Of a DNA stretch of 64,000 nt, positions 1 to 11,500 are shown piece after piece (the stretch's first letter is position 1; each line of letters opens with the position of its first letter). The notes below the pieces were generated by a model, which saw only the letters and a list, made by a program, of their open reading frames with translations, was not told where the DNA came from and did no database searches. The position numbers and the translations under genes are program-made. The stretch comes from Tenodera sinensis (lineage: Eukaryota; Arthropoda; Insecta; Mantodea; Mantidae): the NCBI GenBank assembly GCA_030765045.1, contig CM060962.1, positions 148,655,025-148,719,024 on the forward strand, read 5' to 3'.

Positions 1-187
1 TAGGGGCATTGTGGCTACGGCTGCATATGTGAGTTGTGGCCGGACTAATGTGATGTATAGTTTGTGTAGTATTTGTGGTGTGAGTCCTCGTTTGTTGAGT
101 TTGGCCAGATAGTTTAGTGTTGCGTGTATGGGACGTGCTTTGTTGAGTAGTTGTGTGTAGTGTGGTTTTATTCTGAGTTTGGACCTC
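1..187 (-). pseudogene. LINE reverse transcriptase fragment
   Basis: Reading the minus strand from about 187 to the window edge gives an uninterrupted frame containing LRIKPHYTQLLNKA, KLNKRGLTPQILHKLY and LVRPQLTYAAVA. This spacing is typical of the region just after the polymerase palm in Jockey-type non-LTR reverse transcriptases (thumb segment, K-x-x-LY-x-x-x-x-RP-x-x-TYAA). The reading frame continues out of the window on the left, and no upstream part is visible to the right, so this is a piece only. Known from the family: ORF2 endonuclease/reverse transcriptase used for target-primed reverse transcription. The clade is not resolved. Confidence 0.65.
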
Positions 188-607
188 CTTAAGTTAAAAC
201 GTTCATTAAAGGACTGGTCTTCATCCAATCGGAGAATTCAATTTTCATTAAAGGATAGGTGTTCCACCAATCACAGAATCCCCATGCAGCAATGGCAAAA
301 CGCAGTATCGATTAATTCTCGAAACGCAACTAGCGCGAATTTAGAAAACGCAAAGATGTCGGACACTAGATGCAACTTACTCCGCCTAAGTACATGGAAC
401 AAACACAAAACACACAAATTAACCTCAATACCTACAGCACCAACTTCCAAGAATATTGCAATAAGCACAGTCCCACAAATTAATTGCACTAAATACTACA
501 ATACAACAAAAACAAACTAAATACAACACTAAATTGTACAATAAATAAAAATAGAATGCAAATTGAATATATTGGTTTTCAGACGAATCTTTATTTCATG
601 CACAAGT
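188..607. other. No gene; short imperfect direct repeat
   Basis: AT-rich sequence. Positions 202-285 hold two imperfect 42-bp units, each starting TTCATTAAAGGA. An uninterrupted 113-codon frame overlaps here but has low-complexity, coding-unlike composition. I see no gene. Confidence 0.5.
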
Positions 608-1455
608 TACTTTCTCCACTACGTATAGTAAAGTAGAGGAAGTATTGTATTCCACCCAAAAATTCGATGTCGAGTTTTTACCGGAAAGATGTGTTTTGAG
701 GTCCCCTGTATGCTTAAAAAAAAAAGCATTTTAGAAAAAGACCCGTGCGTGCGTATGTGTATCTGTCAGCCTGTGGAGAGCATAAGTCAAAAACGAAAAG
801 TCGGTTTAAAAACGAAAGTTGGTACTTAAGTTTAATGTCTTTCAAGGATGCGACACAAAGATTTTGAAGAAAATTGTTTTACCCTAAACTACCCTTTACA
901 TGGAAAGTTTTTCGAAAATTTTGATTTTCTTGAAAATGGCTCTAATGATTTGGATTAAAATGTCATATGTTTGAGATATTTTTATGGCAAATGAAATGTA
1001 TATCTTCAATTTTCTGGCTCTAGCCCCTGTAGTCGTATTTACTCTGGATGACTGGCATAACTGGTAAACCGTAAGAGGTAGACTTCTTATTAGACAAAAA
1101 ATGTAGATCTTGCTAAAATACACAATTTATGTCTAAGTAAATTTTTGTAGATTGAACTATTTCTGAGATATCCCTCGTTATTTGTGCGAGTTTTGGAGAT
1201 CTTGCACTTCTGTCAAATGGAACTTTGTCATTCATTTTTGACTGTACAAAGAGAACGGAATTTGAAAGCTTTAAAAGATTTAACTTTCACCCAAAATCTA
1301 CTGTTATTTCCTTTGTACCTACAAGGAAATAAGCAATAAGAGAATTTCTGCAAATGTTTATCTCAACTTATGGGGAGAAGATATAGGAATAAGAGTGTGT
1401 CAGAATGGTTAGTACGAGAGTAGAGAAAGTCATGTGAGTGCAACACATCAGATTT
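608..1455 (+). repeat. Rep-A interspersed repeat, full-length copy
   Basis: First of several copies of an approx. 850-940 bp interspersed repeat (others near 18098, 40848, 41167, 44397, 52564, 54880). It starts TACTTTCTC and ends with AGTAGAGAAAGTCATG followed by GCAACACATCAGATTT, so CTTTCTCTACT is present inverted near both ends. Diagnostic inner blocks are AAAACGAAAAGTCGG, CTTTCAAGGATGCGACAC and CTAAACTACCCTTTACA. The short GT-rich stretch at about 745-767 is the place where other copies carry a long (GT)n. No transposase is visible, so it is probably a non-autonomous DNA element; target duplications are not clear. Confidence 0.75.
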
Positions 1456-2116
1456 TTCTAGGCTACGTAGCGTTCCATGGTTATTTTCATCATGCAGCTG
1501 TTACGTGCTGGAAACAAATCGATCGTTCAGTGCCTGCGCTAAATATCAAACATCAGCTGATGTAGGTCATTGTCCCTGGTGAGTGTACAACATTTTACAA
1601 TATTTTAACTATAAAATTAGGTATATGTTCGAGCATAAATTGTCGTATGAAACTTGACTATATTGGAAATTAAGTCGCTCGTTTCCTAACACATTCGCGT
1701 CTTAATTACTACCATTATAGTCTTGTTGCATAATATACTATAGCCTCATTGAAGGTCCCTTGCATCTCCGTTGGCTCGACCACTGGTCCCCATGACAGCG
1801 CTCTCCAGTGTTCTGGCGTTTTGTGGATGTTCAAGTCCCACCTCATGTGTTTGCAAATCTGTGTATGCAAGTAAAACGAAGCAATTACCGGGAAACCTGT
1901 AACAGAAACGGAAGGGGGAGTGGACTGGGGAATTCTTCTGCTTCTTTCCTCTCGCTTTCCCACGAGCTGCTCTTCCTTTTCTCTCTTCTCGCCCGTCATC
2001 ACCCACCTGCTTCCCTTCCTTTCCTTACCCCTGTATCTCTGTACAACTTACATGCCATATGATGCTTTAAAAACAGCAGCAAAACTGATATTTCTGGGTG
2101 AATAAAACTGAAAAAC
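1456..2116. other. No gene recognised; pyrimidine-rich tract
   Basis: Unique-looking sequence. Positions about 1932-2035 are strongly C/T rich on the plus strand, which creates spurious overlapping reading frames on both strands. Nothing supports a gene. Confidence 0.4.
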
Positions 2117-2235
2117 ACTGCCTTTGTGGTCTAGTGGTCAGCATTCTGGCTTCTCATTCCAAAAGTTTCAGATTCGATTTCCGGCTGGGCCGGGGAGTGT
2201 TTCTTTGACCAGTCATTCTCTACCCTCCCCAAAGT
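2117..2235 (+). repeat. tRNA-derived SINE, family S1
   Basis: Contains a tRNA-like head: a box A-like TGGTCTAGTGGTCAGC near 2127 and a box B-like AGATTCGATTTCC near 2171, followed by a unique tail with TTTCTTTGACCAG. The same tail follows a tRNA-like head on the minus strand at 52985-53092, which makes this a SINE rather than a tRNA gene. RNA polymerase III would read it from the internal promoter. Confidence 0.65.
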
Positions 2236-2658
2236 GAGGAAGTGTGAATATGAGCGTGTTTAATAGTAAATACATAAAATTGTATTTCATTTGACTAAAT
2301 TTAAATTGAATACAAAATAATAAAATTAAAATATGCCCAGTTGAGTAAAAACTTTAGTAAAAGAAAATGCCAAGAAAACCTACATTGCAGCGAACAAACA
2401 CCATCAGTTGTTTCTGAATTCAAAGACCCGACATATGGATAGAAGTTAGGGGGGGGGGGCATACACATCAATCAATTAAACATAAATAAAAAATGTAAGC
2501 AAAGATTTCTCAGTGCGTCAATTTATGCCTCTTTCTATGGTTGTAATACGACCGAAACTACACTTTTTCTCTTGGTAACTAGTTAGGTACTCGAATGATG
2601 GAATAAATTGGTATCCTTTTTTAAGTTATCCTGTCGAAATATGAGTAGCGCGCGCGCG

Positions 2659-2717
<59 letters not shown>

Positions 2718-3271
2718 ATCTTAAGTCATTTTTGTGGCTTCAAAACAGGCTATAATACACGCTAGTATTACTTTTAGACGCAAATCAAACGTCGCCAGAA
2801 AAAATGTGGATTACAGTTCCGCTATGTGTAGATTTTATTTTTAAGGAAATCTAATATTTCTTTCGTTGTCAGTTTTTGTGTGATGTTTGTCTTACTCTAT
2901 GGTTTTCTATCAAGTTCAGTAAGAATGAAAAGGGTTTCATTGGAGGTCCACAGTTATGCTCAAGAGATACATTTTACTCGCTATCCCATTATGTAAAAGT
3001 TAATCAAAATTGTATCGGCAAAGTTTTGAGAACATGATAAATAACGAACAGTCTGCCAAGTAAAAGGTAGTTGAAACAGGACATATCTCTTAAATGAAAA
3101 TGCGTCCAAAAATGTTTATCTGCTAGGCTCTTCACATACATGGCTCTTTTTCCCCTTGAGGCAGTTTAATGTGTTCAGCAGGTTCAAAGTATGCATTTCT
3201 GGTGAGATCTTGATATCGAAATTTCAGATTGACTGCAATACTTTCTCTAGTGGAAAGTAAACTTACTAGAA
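2236..3271. other. No gene; contains a CA microsatellite
   Basis: AT-rich sequence with a (GC)n(CA)n tract at 2649-2711 and a run of about ten G at 2450. No reading frame or element end recognised. Confidence 0.5.
2649..2711. repeat. (GC)n(CA)n microsatellite
   Basis: About five GC/CG steps, a CACGCA transition, then about 27 CA units, ending in a CATACACA degenerate edge. Confidence 0.97.
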
Positions 3272-4145
3272 CAGGGGTGCTCAACAGTGTTGCACACGCT
3301 CGCTTCCCCTACACATTATCCCCCCTCCCCCCGCCCCCCACTGACCAAGGCAAGTAGAACCAGACCTGCCAATCAAGGCGGATGTCGCGGTGTAGTAGTA
3401 CAAACAATTCAATGGGAGGACGAATATTTTTGTTTTCGAGGTGAAGACGATAAAGACAAGTGCTTGATTCGTTAGGCTGGTAGTTGCAGATTTATACCAT
3501 TTCCCTTGCTTACGATAAACGTTATTGTCCTGGAAAAATACAACGAACTTTTGAAGCAATTATACGATACATTCTCTTCAGAATTTGAAGACCTAAAAAC
3601 ATTTGAAATCAAGCTTTATTTTGCACTTTTGGGGTTTCCTCGTAGTGAGGCTTCACACGAACTACAAAATATGGAACTATTTGCATTGCAGAATTCCACG
3701 ACCCTAAAATGTTCTGAGAAAGAATGGTGGGAATTATTTAGGTATCTGCCCCGCTGCGAGTATCCGAGATCACGTTTGTTTGCACCAAGTTAAATGGCAC
3801 TCTTTGGCTCCACTTATATCTGCGAACAAACATTTTCAAAAATGAACTACATAAGAAGTGAGTACCGCAGCAAGATACCTGTAAGACTGTGCACTTCATC
3901 TTTTGCACCAAATATTGAACACCTTCTGAAACTTAAATCGTGACGAAAAAGTAATCCTCAGAAACATCGTGTAGTAGTAGAATATGAATATGTGCGCCTT
4001 TGATTTCCTGTACAAAAGAATGATGGCAATGGCACAGTCCCGCCAATGGAACTCGGTAACCACGGATAAATACGCCATTCTGTCCCGGTGGGTGGAAGGA
4101 GGTGATTTCAACCTCCCCTAACTTGCCTGTAGTTGAGTACCGCTG
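3272..4145 (+). mobile_element. Decayed hAT element (ZBED/GTF2IRD2-like type)
   Basis: The left end reads CAGGGGTGCTCAACA (3272 on). The reverse complement of the right end (to 4145) reads CAGCGGTACTCAACTA; these match over about 12 of 14 terminal bases and fit the CAGGGGTS-type termini of Charlie-like hAT transposons. The flanking 8-mers (3264-3271 and 4146-4153) share only about five bases, so the target duplication is eroded. It holds only the 3' part of a transposase, so it is an internally deleted copy. Confidence 0.6.
3506..3945 (+). pseudogene. hAT transposase C-terminal part
   Basis: A 96-codon frame (3506-3793) contains SSEFEDLKTFE, EWWELFRYLPRCEYPRSRLFAPS; after a stop at 3791 the same frame resumes with MALFGSTYICEQTFSKMNYIRSEYRSKI. 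In the GTF2IRD2/EPM2AIP1/ZBED-like group of hAT transposases the motif FGSTYLCEQxFSxMK-x-x-RSR-x-R lies in the C-terminal dimerisation domain that carries the last catalytic Glu, here the E of YICEQ. The N-terminal BED finger and the first catalytic Asp are missing. At least one in-frame stop makes it non-functional. There is no sign of host co-option. Confidence 0.75.
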
Positions 4146-4936
4146 CACTATAGCTATTTTCACATCATGAAGGCACAACGGGCTCTTATGGACCATGCTA
4201 TTCTTATGGAAGAATCAGGTGCGCCGTTGCCAAATTTGTGTGTTTTCAAATGTGACTAAGATAAAGTATGAACATGCATTTCGATGTAAAATGTCTCGAA
4301 GAATACTATGGTATGCACGATAAACCTTTTATGCAATTGTACATTTTTTAAAATAATAAAATGTAAATTTTTGTTGAAAGCAGATTTTTTAACATCTTTC
4401 TCGCTCCGCACGTTTAAACATGGCTTTAAACCGAAATAATTGCAATGAAAAAAATCTGGATTATTCGCTTGCTTTTATAGGCCACGTTATTATTTAGATT
4501 ATATCAATATGTCTAAACATATTTTTTAAAAAAAATAAAGTTTAAAACAAAGTGTTAAGATTCTTTGTTTATACAGTGGAAAATGTCGTCGCTGGCTAAT
4601 TCTCGTTCTGTAGGTCCACGTAAAAACTTCCAGCGACAAAGTTGTCAAGGAAATAACGAAATTATTTTTTATATAAATATAGAACATCTCCAGTAACAGG
4701 TCATCCATAAATCACCATTTAAAGGCAAATGTTTTTAGCGCGCCAAGCACATGGCCAACAACTCCCGGTTCTCCTGTCTTGCAGATGATGGAAACCAGAT
4801 GTGTGGCAGTTGAAGGGCCGATAAGGGATTGTACTTCAGTGGAGGTTTTCAATAGGTTTCGGGAATTTGAGGTGTGAGCGAGTTTTTACAAGTTCTCTGG
4901 TAATCGTGTGCATTGCATTTAAGTGATCAGTGCGCA
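4146..4936. other. No gene; two shared repeat blocks
   Basis: Positions 4148-4195 (CTATAG...TTCACATCATGAAGGCACAACGG) match 5412-5460 in inverted orientation. Positions 4321-4405 (AACCTTTTATGCAATTGTAC through TAACATCTTTCTCG) match 44331-44397 plus 45338-45352, where the second locus is split by a Rep-A copy. The rest is AT-rich with no recognised gene. Confidence 0.5.
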
Positions 4937-5113
4937 ATGGATCGCAGAAGAAAAGGCGAAATTATTAAAAGTAGCGAGCGAAAAACAGTTCTTAGGGTCT
5001 ATGATTATTTAAAGAAAAAGAACCCCGGACACAGTGACTCGTTTATTGTTAGTGAACTTCATAAGGTGACTGGTATAAGTAGGCCTACATTTTATATTAA
5101 GAAAAGAATGTAA
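4937..5113 (+). pseudogene. HTH-domain N-terminus, probably of a DDE transposase
   Basis: The likely start at 4937 gives MDRRRKGEIIKSSERKTVLRVYDYL, then VSELHKVTGISRPTFYIKKRM and stop, 58 residues. The second half has the shape of a helix-turn-helix recognition region (xxVTGISRPTxYxI) as in N-termini of many arthropod DDE-superfamily proteins. The remaining protein is absent: the frame runs into an (AAT)n tract 40 bp later. A related HTH (THTAAATALPTCTVVRTI) is seen at 31948-32337. Function beyond probable DNA binding is not supported. It could instead be an exon of a host gene; no splice signals decide this. Confidence 0.4.
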
Positions 5114-5137
5114 AAAGGGTAAGGGTTTATTATAAGG

Positions 5138-5138
<1 letters not shown>

Positions 5139-5197
<59 letters not shown>

Positions 5198-5286
5198 TAA
5201 TGATGATGATGATGATGATGATGATAATGATAATAAAAATAATAATAATAAAAATAATAATAAAAATAAAAATAATAATAATAGTA

Positions 5287-5343
<57 letters not shown>
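5139..5343. repeat. (AAT)n / (ATG)n compound microsatellite
   Basis: Pure (AAT)n from about 5139 to 5197, (ATG)n 5199-5224, a mixed AAAAT/AAT middle, then (AAT)n to 5343. Reading frames predicted here are homopolymer artefacts. Confidence 0.97.
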
Positions 5344-5348
<5 letters not shown>

Positions 5349-6084
5349 CCTAGTTGTGTGCAAACGCGGTAATCACACTGGCGCAACGCACGTGGCAACG
5401 CCGCCGCGCTGATTCTCCATAAGAGCCATTGTGCCTTCATAACGTGAAAACTATAGAACTAGAGGAAAAAGGCAGCAAAACGCCTCTGCATATGTGTGTA
5501 CATGAAACCAGCTTATTAAAGCCCCTTACTCTGTTTTAAGCTTTCTTATACTACTTTTCTTGTGGTTCTGTTGTGTTACACATTGGTTAATTTGGAGACG
5601 TGAGTTTTTGTAGAAACGTATTCGTGTGTGCTAACTAAATCACGTCATTTCTTCTTATCTCAAGATATTTATTACTTTAAGGAGCAGTTCAAACAGTTTG
5701 TTCGAGGTCGTGCAGGCATTTGCAAAAAGATACGTCCTTCACATTTAACTGTCTCAACCAGAGAATCAATAACGCCGTGCTCCTTTCAGTTATGTCACGT
5801 ACTTTTTTTTTTCTCATTTTCTTTCCCTTTGGAAGCCCGGTGCGTGATCTTCCATATATTTGGACATTCGTCCAGAACATGCACCGTGCTCCCTTTTCTC
5901 GTTTATTGTGCCCACTTTTTTCTGCCTGAAGGATCATTCTTCCTATCTGCCTGCCTACCTTTTTCTGCAAGTGATTTTCCTTTCACAACGCACTGTAAAA
6001 TGCTGTATGTGGTAACCGGTGTCCTATCCAAGTTCTTTCTTTAGCCTACGTTCATACCTGGAGAAAAAGTAAAGCTCTGCTCTA
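5344..6084. other. No gene; arm of an inverted repeat
   Basis: 5412-5460 is the inverted partner of 4148-4195. A CG-rich block lies at 5364-5412. Reading frames at 5628-6044 have no family features. Nothing else recognised. Confidence 0.4.
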
Positions 6085-6449
6085 GTCATGGAAATGAGTA
6101 TTCATGCAGTACTACAATTTAAATTTATTACTGATATTTCCATATTGAATTGAATAAAAGCGCTAAGATTTTAACAAGGCGGATACACTGTTAACAGATG
6201 ATAACATAGCCTTGAGAATTAGATGAACATGCTCCAAGAAAATCAGTTATATTCCAATTCTGGCGCTGACAGGGAAGACATTATTCATACACCACTAGAA
6301 ATGTAAACAGAAACCACTAACGAACTGTTTGCAGCAAGAAACGCCTTCAGTGGCAAGCTGCACCTCTTTCGTGTTGGTATGTGGTGAATGACGTGCAACA
6401 GGAAAAATGGGCCACAAAGATTTAAAAGAAAAAAATACTTTAGCATGAA

Positions 6450-7640
6450 GGCAAATAGTTGGCGCCAATATCAAAAAGGGAAAATAATTTTCAGAAATGT
6501 CTGATGTTATTGGAAGAACCCAGGCAACCGTGCACACCATAATAATGCGATATAGAGAAAAAAAGAATAGTCATTAATAGTGAAATAAGAGTTGACCACA
6601 GAAGCTAACGCAGAGAAAAATAAAATGTTAATAAGGATGGTAAAAAGAGATGCTATATTGACAGCTTCTGCATTGTCTGTATGTTAATGTTCAGTTGGGG
6701 AAGGGGAACACACCAAGGGCTGTTCGCTGTATTTAAGTAGCGCAGGTTATGGAACCAGGGTACCTAGAAGAAAACCATGTGTGTATGTACCTATGTATGT
6801 GTGTGTGTCTGTATGTATGTATGTATGTATGTATGTATGTATGTATGTATGTATGTATGTATGTATGTATGTATGTATGTATGTATGTATGTATGTATGT
6901 GTGTGTCTGTCTGTCTGTATGTATGTATGTATGTATGTATGTATGTATGTATGTATGTATGTATGTATCAGTAAGCAGAACAAGAAATTGACACTTGAAT
7001 TTGAGCGAGACATATTAGCAAGAGCACGTTTCTGCTACGAGCTACTGTTCACAGATAAAAGTAAGTTCAACATATTTATAAATGATAGCACAATAATTTT
7101 GGTGTGTACAAGACCGAATACTGCGCTTAAACCCTAACCATTGAAATCGCAGTGAAGCACGGTGGTAGAGAAGTTCTGTTATGGGGGTGTATGGCTACAT
7201 CTGGTGTTTGGTAACTTACTTTTCATGTAGGTACATAACAGGGATAGATTCCAGTATTTAAATATCCTAAAGGAAAATCTGCAAAAGGGTGTTGATAGCT
7301 TAAATTTACGCTCATATTGCTATCAACACAACATGACCCTAATCAAGTAATCATGCAACGGAAATTGTTCTTACATGGTTGTTGTACTATACTCCCCACA
7401 TTCCTAAGTTTCCAGCACAGAGCACAGACCTCCATACAGTTGAAATCTTTGTAATACACTTGAAACAATGGTCAGAAAACATGAAATATGAAGTAAGACA
7501 GCTCTATACAATATCCATCACAAGAATCGCAAAATATTAAATCAAAGTCTCCGAGACTACAAAAAAACTGGTTCATTCCATGTCAAATAGATTAACAGAA
7601 GTAATACATAAAAGAAGAAGAATGTCTACGAAGTATTAAT
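6450..7640 (+). pseudogene. Tc1/mariner-like transposase, broken
   Basis: Pieces in order: a helix-turn-helix segment SDVIGRTQATVHTIIMRYREKK at about 6498-6566; after the microsatellite, [17 protein letters not shown] (7040-7088), where the D of FTDKSKF is the second catalytic Asp of the Tc1 DDE fold; IAVKHGGREVLLWGCMATSGV (7147-7205); then QDxxPKHT-like and FPAQSxDL-like remnants near 7310-7440 with several frameshifts. Tc1-type transposases cut at TA sites. Multiple shifts and stops plus the internal microsatellite make this copy dead. Confidence 0.8.
6779..6968. repeat. (TATG)n microsatellite inside transposase
   Basis: About 45 TATG units with TGTG/TCTG interruptions near 6798-6812 and 6899-6917. 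It lies between the HTH part and the catalytic part of the Tc1-like transposase. Confidence 0.97.
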
Positions 7641-8123
7641 ATTGTTACTATATTTATATAAATTGTCATTTTCTTTGAATGTATGAATATTTTTCCCCCA
7701 TTGTGTGAAGCCATGTGGTACGAAGTGTTTATTTACTTTTTGCAAAAGACTAGTTTGGTTAATCCTTTTATACATACTGAATCACGAGGAAACCCCATAC
7801 TGTTAGTTTAGCAAATATCAACTCTGGTTTTGATCTTTAGTTCTAACAAATGAAGTTATTCTACATAAACAATGGCGTATGAATACTTTGTTCCATGGCT
7901 GTATGGCATTCTACTTTACCAGGTCAAAGAGTGGATGGAATTTCTTCTACATTTAAATTGCCTGTAAAGACATACCTCAGATTTTAGCTAGCAAAAGATT
8001 GTACATTTCCGTAAGTGTAACAGTATTTTTTTGGTTTTAAAGGTTACATTTCGAAACATACGAATGTTGAAATCTTCAAACTTGTCATATAGTTTATGGT
8101 AAAACTCCAGGAATTTGTTTCGC

Positions 8124-8125
8124 AA

Positions 8126-8200
<75 letters not shown>

Positions 8201-8262
8201 AGTGTCAGTGTCAGTGTCAGTGTCAGTGTCAGTGTCAGTGTCAGTGAGCCAGTCAGTGAGTC
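8124..8262. repeat. (TG)n then (GTCAGT)n compound repeat
   Basis: About 37 TG units to 8199, then about nine TCAGTG hexamers with decay into CAGTGAGTCAG at the right edge. The hexamer is a TG-derived longer unit. Confidence 0.97.
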
Positions 8263-9103
8263 AGTCGGTCAAATTAAGGAAATTAATACTCCACCGGAAC
8301 ACGGCAATACTCTTGCTTGTTCTAGAAACATTTTTGTATGCCCTAAATACATATAAAATATCTAGAAACAATTTTTAAAAGCCATTTCTAACGCTGCAAC
8401 CAACTTTCTGCCTTGCCATGAAATTTGCTGCCAGGTCGATCCCCGGCTCCTGCGTGCTTATTTTCTGAAACACACAATTATCAAATGACTTTAATTCTCT
8501 ATAGCTTTTTATCAGGGAGGGTAAATCAGGATAAAGGCACAGTTGAGTTAGTGTTGAAGTATTATCGTGCTACCCAAATAATTTGTTAACCTCGCGGCTT
8601 CAAAGTGTGTGATAAGATTGCAGGTATCAGTGTCGCAGAAAGCAATGCTGTCAAGTTTTCTCCAAGTAAACAAACGATTTACAAGCATTGGACATTTCTT
8701 GCTTTGAGTATCAATGAATGAGAAGAATGAGGGAGAAAATGGCGAAGAGTTGCACGTCCAGGTGGAGTAAATAAAATATCTGCCACTTGTGATTTCTACG
8801 CTTTCATTGGCTGAAGTGACGCACACATTGGTGCAATGTGAAACGTCGGCGCCTTACGAGGATAATCAGTACGTTACAGGGCAGGCCATAATCGCCTTCC
8901 CGCGCAAACAGTACCGGAGTAGTATGACCTCATTGGCAATACACGCGAGGCTCGGAATACACGGGACCAAGTGAAATAAGGGTTCTTTTACAACATGAAG
9001 CACAATGTTAATATCCCAATCCCAGGCCTATCTGTTAAAATAAACAACACAATGCAGTTATCCAGTATCTATTCCTGATGGTGGAGCTTCTGTAGTAAGT
9101 ACA
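8263..9103. other. No gene recognised upstream of THAP remnant
   Basis: Mostly AT-rich. A moderately CpG-containing stretch at 8785-8970 precedes the THAP coding piece and could be its former promoter or 5' UTR, but no defined motif supports that. Confidence 0.3.
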
Positions 9104-9432
9104 ATGAGTAAAACTAGAAACCATTGCTCTGTTGCTGCGTGTAAATATGCTTCATATAAAACTACGGATGTAGTTTATCATAAATTTCCTAAGGATGTAA
9201 CATTACAGCGTGAATGGGTGTCTCGCTGTAAAAGGGCTGATCCAATTAATGTCAATAATGCAAGAATTTATTCAGTTCATTTCCTTCCCGAAGATTACGA
9301 ACGGGATTTAAAACACGAGCTTATGGATTGGCATTAAGAAGAGAATTAAAAAGCGATGCTGTGCCTTCACAAAGATTCCAAATTGGCATGAGGACACGTG
9401 AGACTGCTGTGGCAAGTACCAGCAAGGACAAT
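9104..9432 (+). pseudogene. Degenerate THAP-domain coding piece
   Basis: A 77-codon frame encodes a THAP zinc finger: C8-x4-C13, then HKFPKD, W at REWVSRC, and IYSVHFLPEDYE. THAP fingers use C2CH zinc ligands; here the third Cys (expected in C-S-x-H-F) is Tyr, so zinc binding is probably lost. The frame ends at 9335 in MDWH, and a shift at about 9330 recovers LRRELKSDAVPSQRF, the usual post-THAP segment with A-V-P. It continues to about 9432 (NVLV), where GTAATTAA could be a splice donor. THAP domains occur in host factors and in P-like and other transposases; which one this is cannot be told. Confidence 0.65.
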
Positions 9433-9566
9433 GTGCTGGTAATTAATAAATATGCGTGTTCTTAAGACAGTATTTCTGTATGTAATTAATTTCGAATTTG
9501 TTTTATACATTTGGGGATTAGAGATATTGTCTAAGTATAATGATAAAGATAATTACGACGATATTT

Positions 9567-9567
9567 A

Positions 9568-9655
<88 letters not shown>
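9567..9655. repeat. (AAT)n microsatellite
   Basis: About 29 AAT units, with degenerate TAA/AGT/ATG repeats trailing to 9725. Confidence 0.97.
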
Positions 9656-9725
9656 TAATAACAGTAATAATAGCAGTAACGGTAACCATAGTAATAGTAG
9701 TAATAATGATGATAATAATAATAAC

Positions 9726-10116
9726 CAGATTATAATTTTTTAATTTATACGACATATGATATTAACATATTTGCTGACTGTTCAACTTTAGATTTCTTTG
9801 TAGATAAAGCTGATAAATTAGATAATGCTCTCTTTCGTACCACCCTGTCTTCACATCGGCGATCTCGTGCTGATATATGTCCTATGACAAGAGGGAAATG
9901 TTATTGTAGCACGCAGGGCTTGTTATTCCTTTAAACTTAATGAAATATTCCGTCTGTTTTTACATTTATGCGACGTTTTATACTGGGCAATAGCACAAAC
10001 CAATGCAGTGCTTTAACTATCGCGGTAAACCAGTATTCCTGATGACGTAATGAGCGACAGCCAATAGCAGCGCGATTCGTCGGAATGGCCTACCTCTCTA
10101 TTCTAGTTGCCTTGAG
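9726..10116. other. No gene recognised
   Basis: Mixed composition; CG content rises at 10020-10100. No element end or reading frame of note. Confidence 0.4.
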
Positions 10117-10183
10117 TACGTTATCTGAGAGGTTTCTAATAACAAAGATGAAGCGCAGGTTACCTATTTGTGCAGCACGATAG
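10117..10183 (+). repeat. Fragment of hAT-A 5' region
   Basis: TACGTTATCTGAGAGGTTT followed by AATAACAAAGATGAAGCGC and GTGCAGCACGAT matches 13106-13172 inside hAT-A copy 1 (GTTATCTGAGAGGTTTATAT... GAGCAGCACGAT). A solo scrap of the untranslated leader of that family. Confidence 0.6.
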
Positions 10184-11233
10184 TAATTTATTATCGGCGC
10201 CAATCGAGTAAGCCCGGCTCAGTAAGGGATTGACAGTTCGCAGTGAGATAGAGGCGACGTTGCCGCTTATCGCGACCACGTGGAGAGTGTTATAAGATTA
10301 TGTGCACGAAGATAGTTGGATTACGCTTGGAATGTAGAGCGGGTATTATTAATATTCCGATTTGAAGACAGTAGTAAAATAGTGAATCAACATGCAAATG
10401 ATAAACATGTAAGTATATATTAACGTAAATATTACGTTAACAGAAGACACATACCTGTGAAATATTCTAATGGGAAAATGTCAGTGATATCCGAATCGCT
10501 TGCATAATTGCTGTTATTGCTGGAATTACTCGCGGAAATGACAAGCTGTTCTTTCTTCTAACACTAATTTTCCGATGCTGCACTAATTACGCTTTTTAAT
10601 TATTCAGCTTTTATTGCTGTTAGAGCCTCTTCTGTCAGCTTTATTACAGACGAGACAGCGAAATCTTTGTTTTTCAACCTACGCAACCTTTACTTCGGCC
10701 CAAATTAATTAAATCGGAATACACTAGGAAAGGGGGAATCCAAACAATTTTGCGACCGTGTTCTGCAGCAATGACTTTGAGTGCTTAATTCTTTAAGTGG
10801 GATACAACGTACCTTGCCAAACGCAATTTTATTCGCTTCCCGAGTACGCTAAGTTGATTGCACTATCTTTGCGAATATTTTTGGACATAGTTAAAATTCA
10901 TTAAAAGAGTAAGGCAATTGCAAATGCTCACAACGTACGCACAGACTCGGACACAAGTGGATACAAGGCAAATAACCACATAAACACAATGATGCAAAGA
11001 AACCATTCAGAACACAGGCAATGTCTGATTGCAAGCTGCCACTACAGGAAGGCATTGTACTACTTTCAAGTTCTACTTTATTTCAAAGCATTTGGTGTGA
11101 CATAAATTTACTTTGAATAATTGCAATGTGTCTTCAAATGTATGAAGGAGGTAGGCCAACAGGACACGCACTAGAAGTATGCGTAATACGATGGAGGTAT
11201 GAAGTCATTCTCAGTTAGATAAGGAGCCCATTA
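10184..11233. other. No gene recognised
   Basis: About 1 kb with no clear reading frame, element end or tandem repeat. The last bases abut the M1 MITE at 11234. Confidence 0.4.
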
Positions 11234-11500
11234 CTGCTTGGCAAAGCGACGAGGTGTATTGACCTTGGTTGTCTGCGCTACGATACAAGGCCATCTTTAT
11301 CTCAACAGGCCTGTAGATGGAAAGAGATTACGTTAATGACGTCATCACGGGGGGGCTAATATTTTGCTTGTTTGATACGGTAATGCAACTATCAGTGCGT
11401 GGTTGGAATGCTAAGAAGTTGCTTGTGTCTTACAACGTGTCAGTAAACAATTAAGTGACCGAAAAATCGAATTACAAAGTGGTGTAGTTTTTAATACAGA

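Larger units (their letters stand above)
6085..7901 (+). mobile_element. Tc1/mariner-like element
   Basis: A TA dinucleotide flanks both sides (6083-6084 and 7902-7903). The left end reads GTCATGGAAATGAGTATTCA and the reverse complement of the right end reads CAGCCATGGAACAAAGTATT, which align as imperfect inverted termini with a CATGGAA...GTATTCAT core. The transposase remnant between them reads on the plus strand. The length of about 1.8 kb includes about 190 bp of (TATG)n; without it, it fits the usual 1.6 kb of the group. Confidence 0.75.

Noticed and set aside
1715..2062. Several overlapping frames at a pyrimidine-rich block
   Set aside because: Frames on both strands over the same low-complexity tract; no conserved motif.
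5628..6044. 138-codon frame rich in Phe/Ser/Cys
   Set aside because: Hydrophobic composition from T/C-rich sequence; no signal peptide or domain logic and a same-region antisense frame of similar length.
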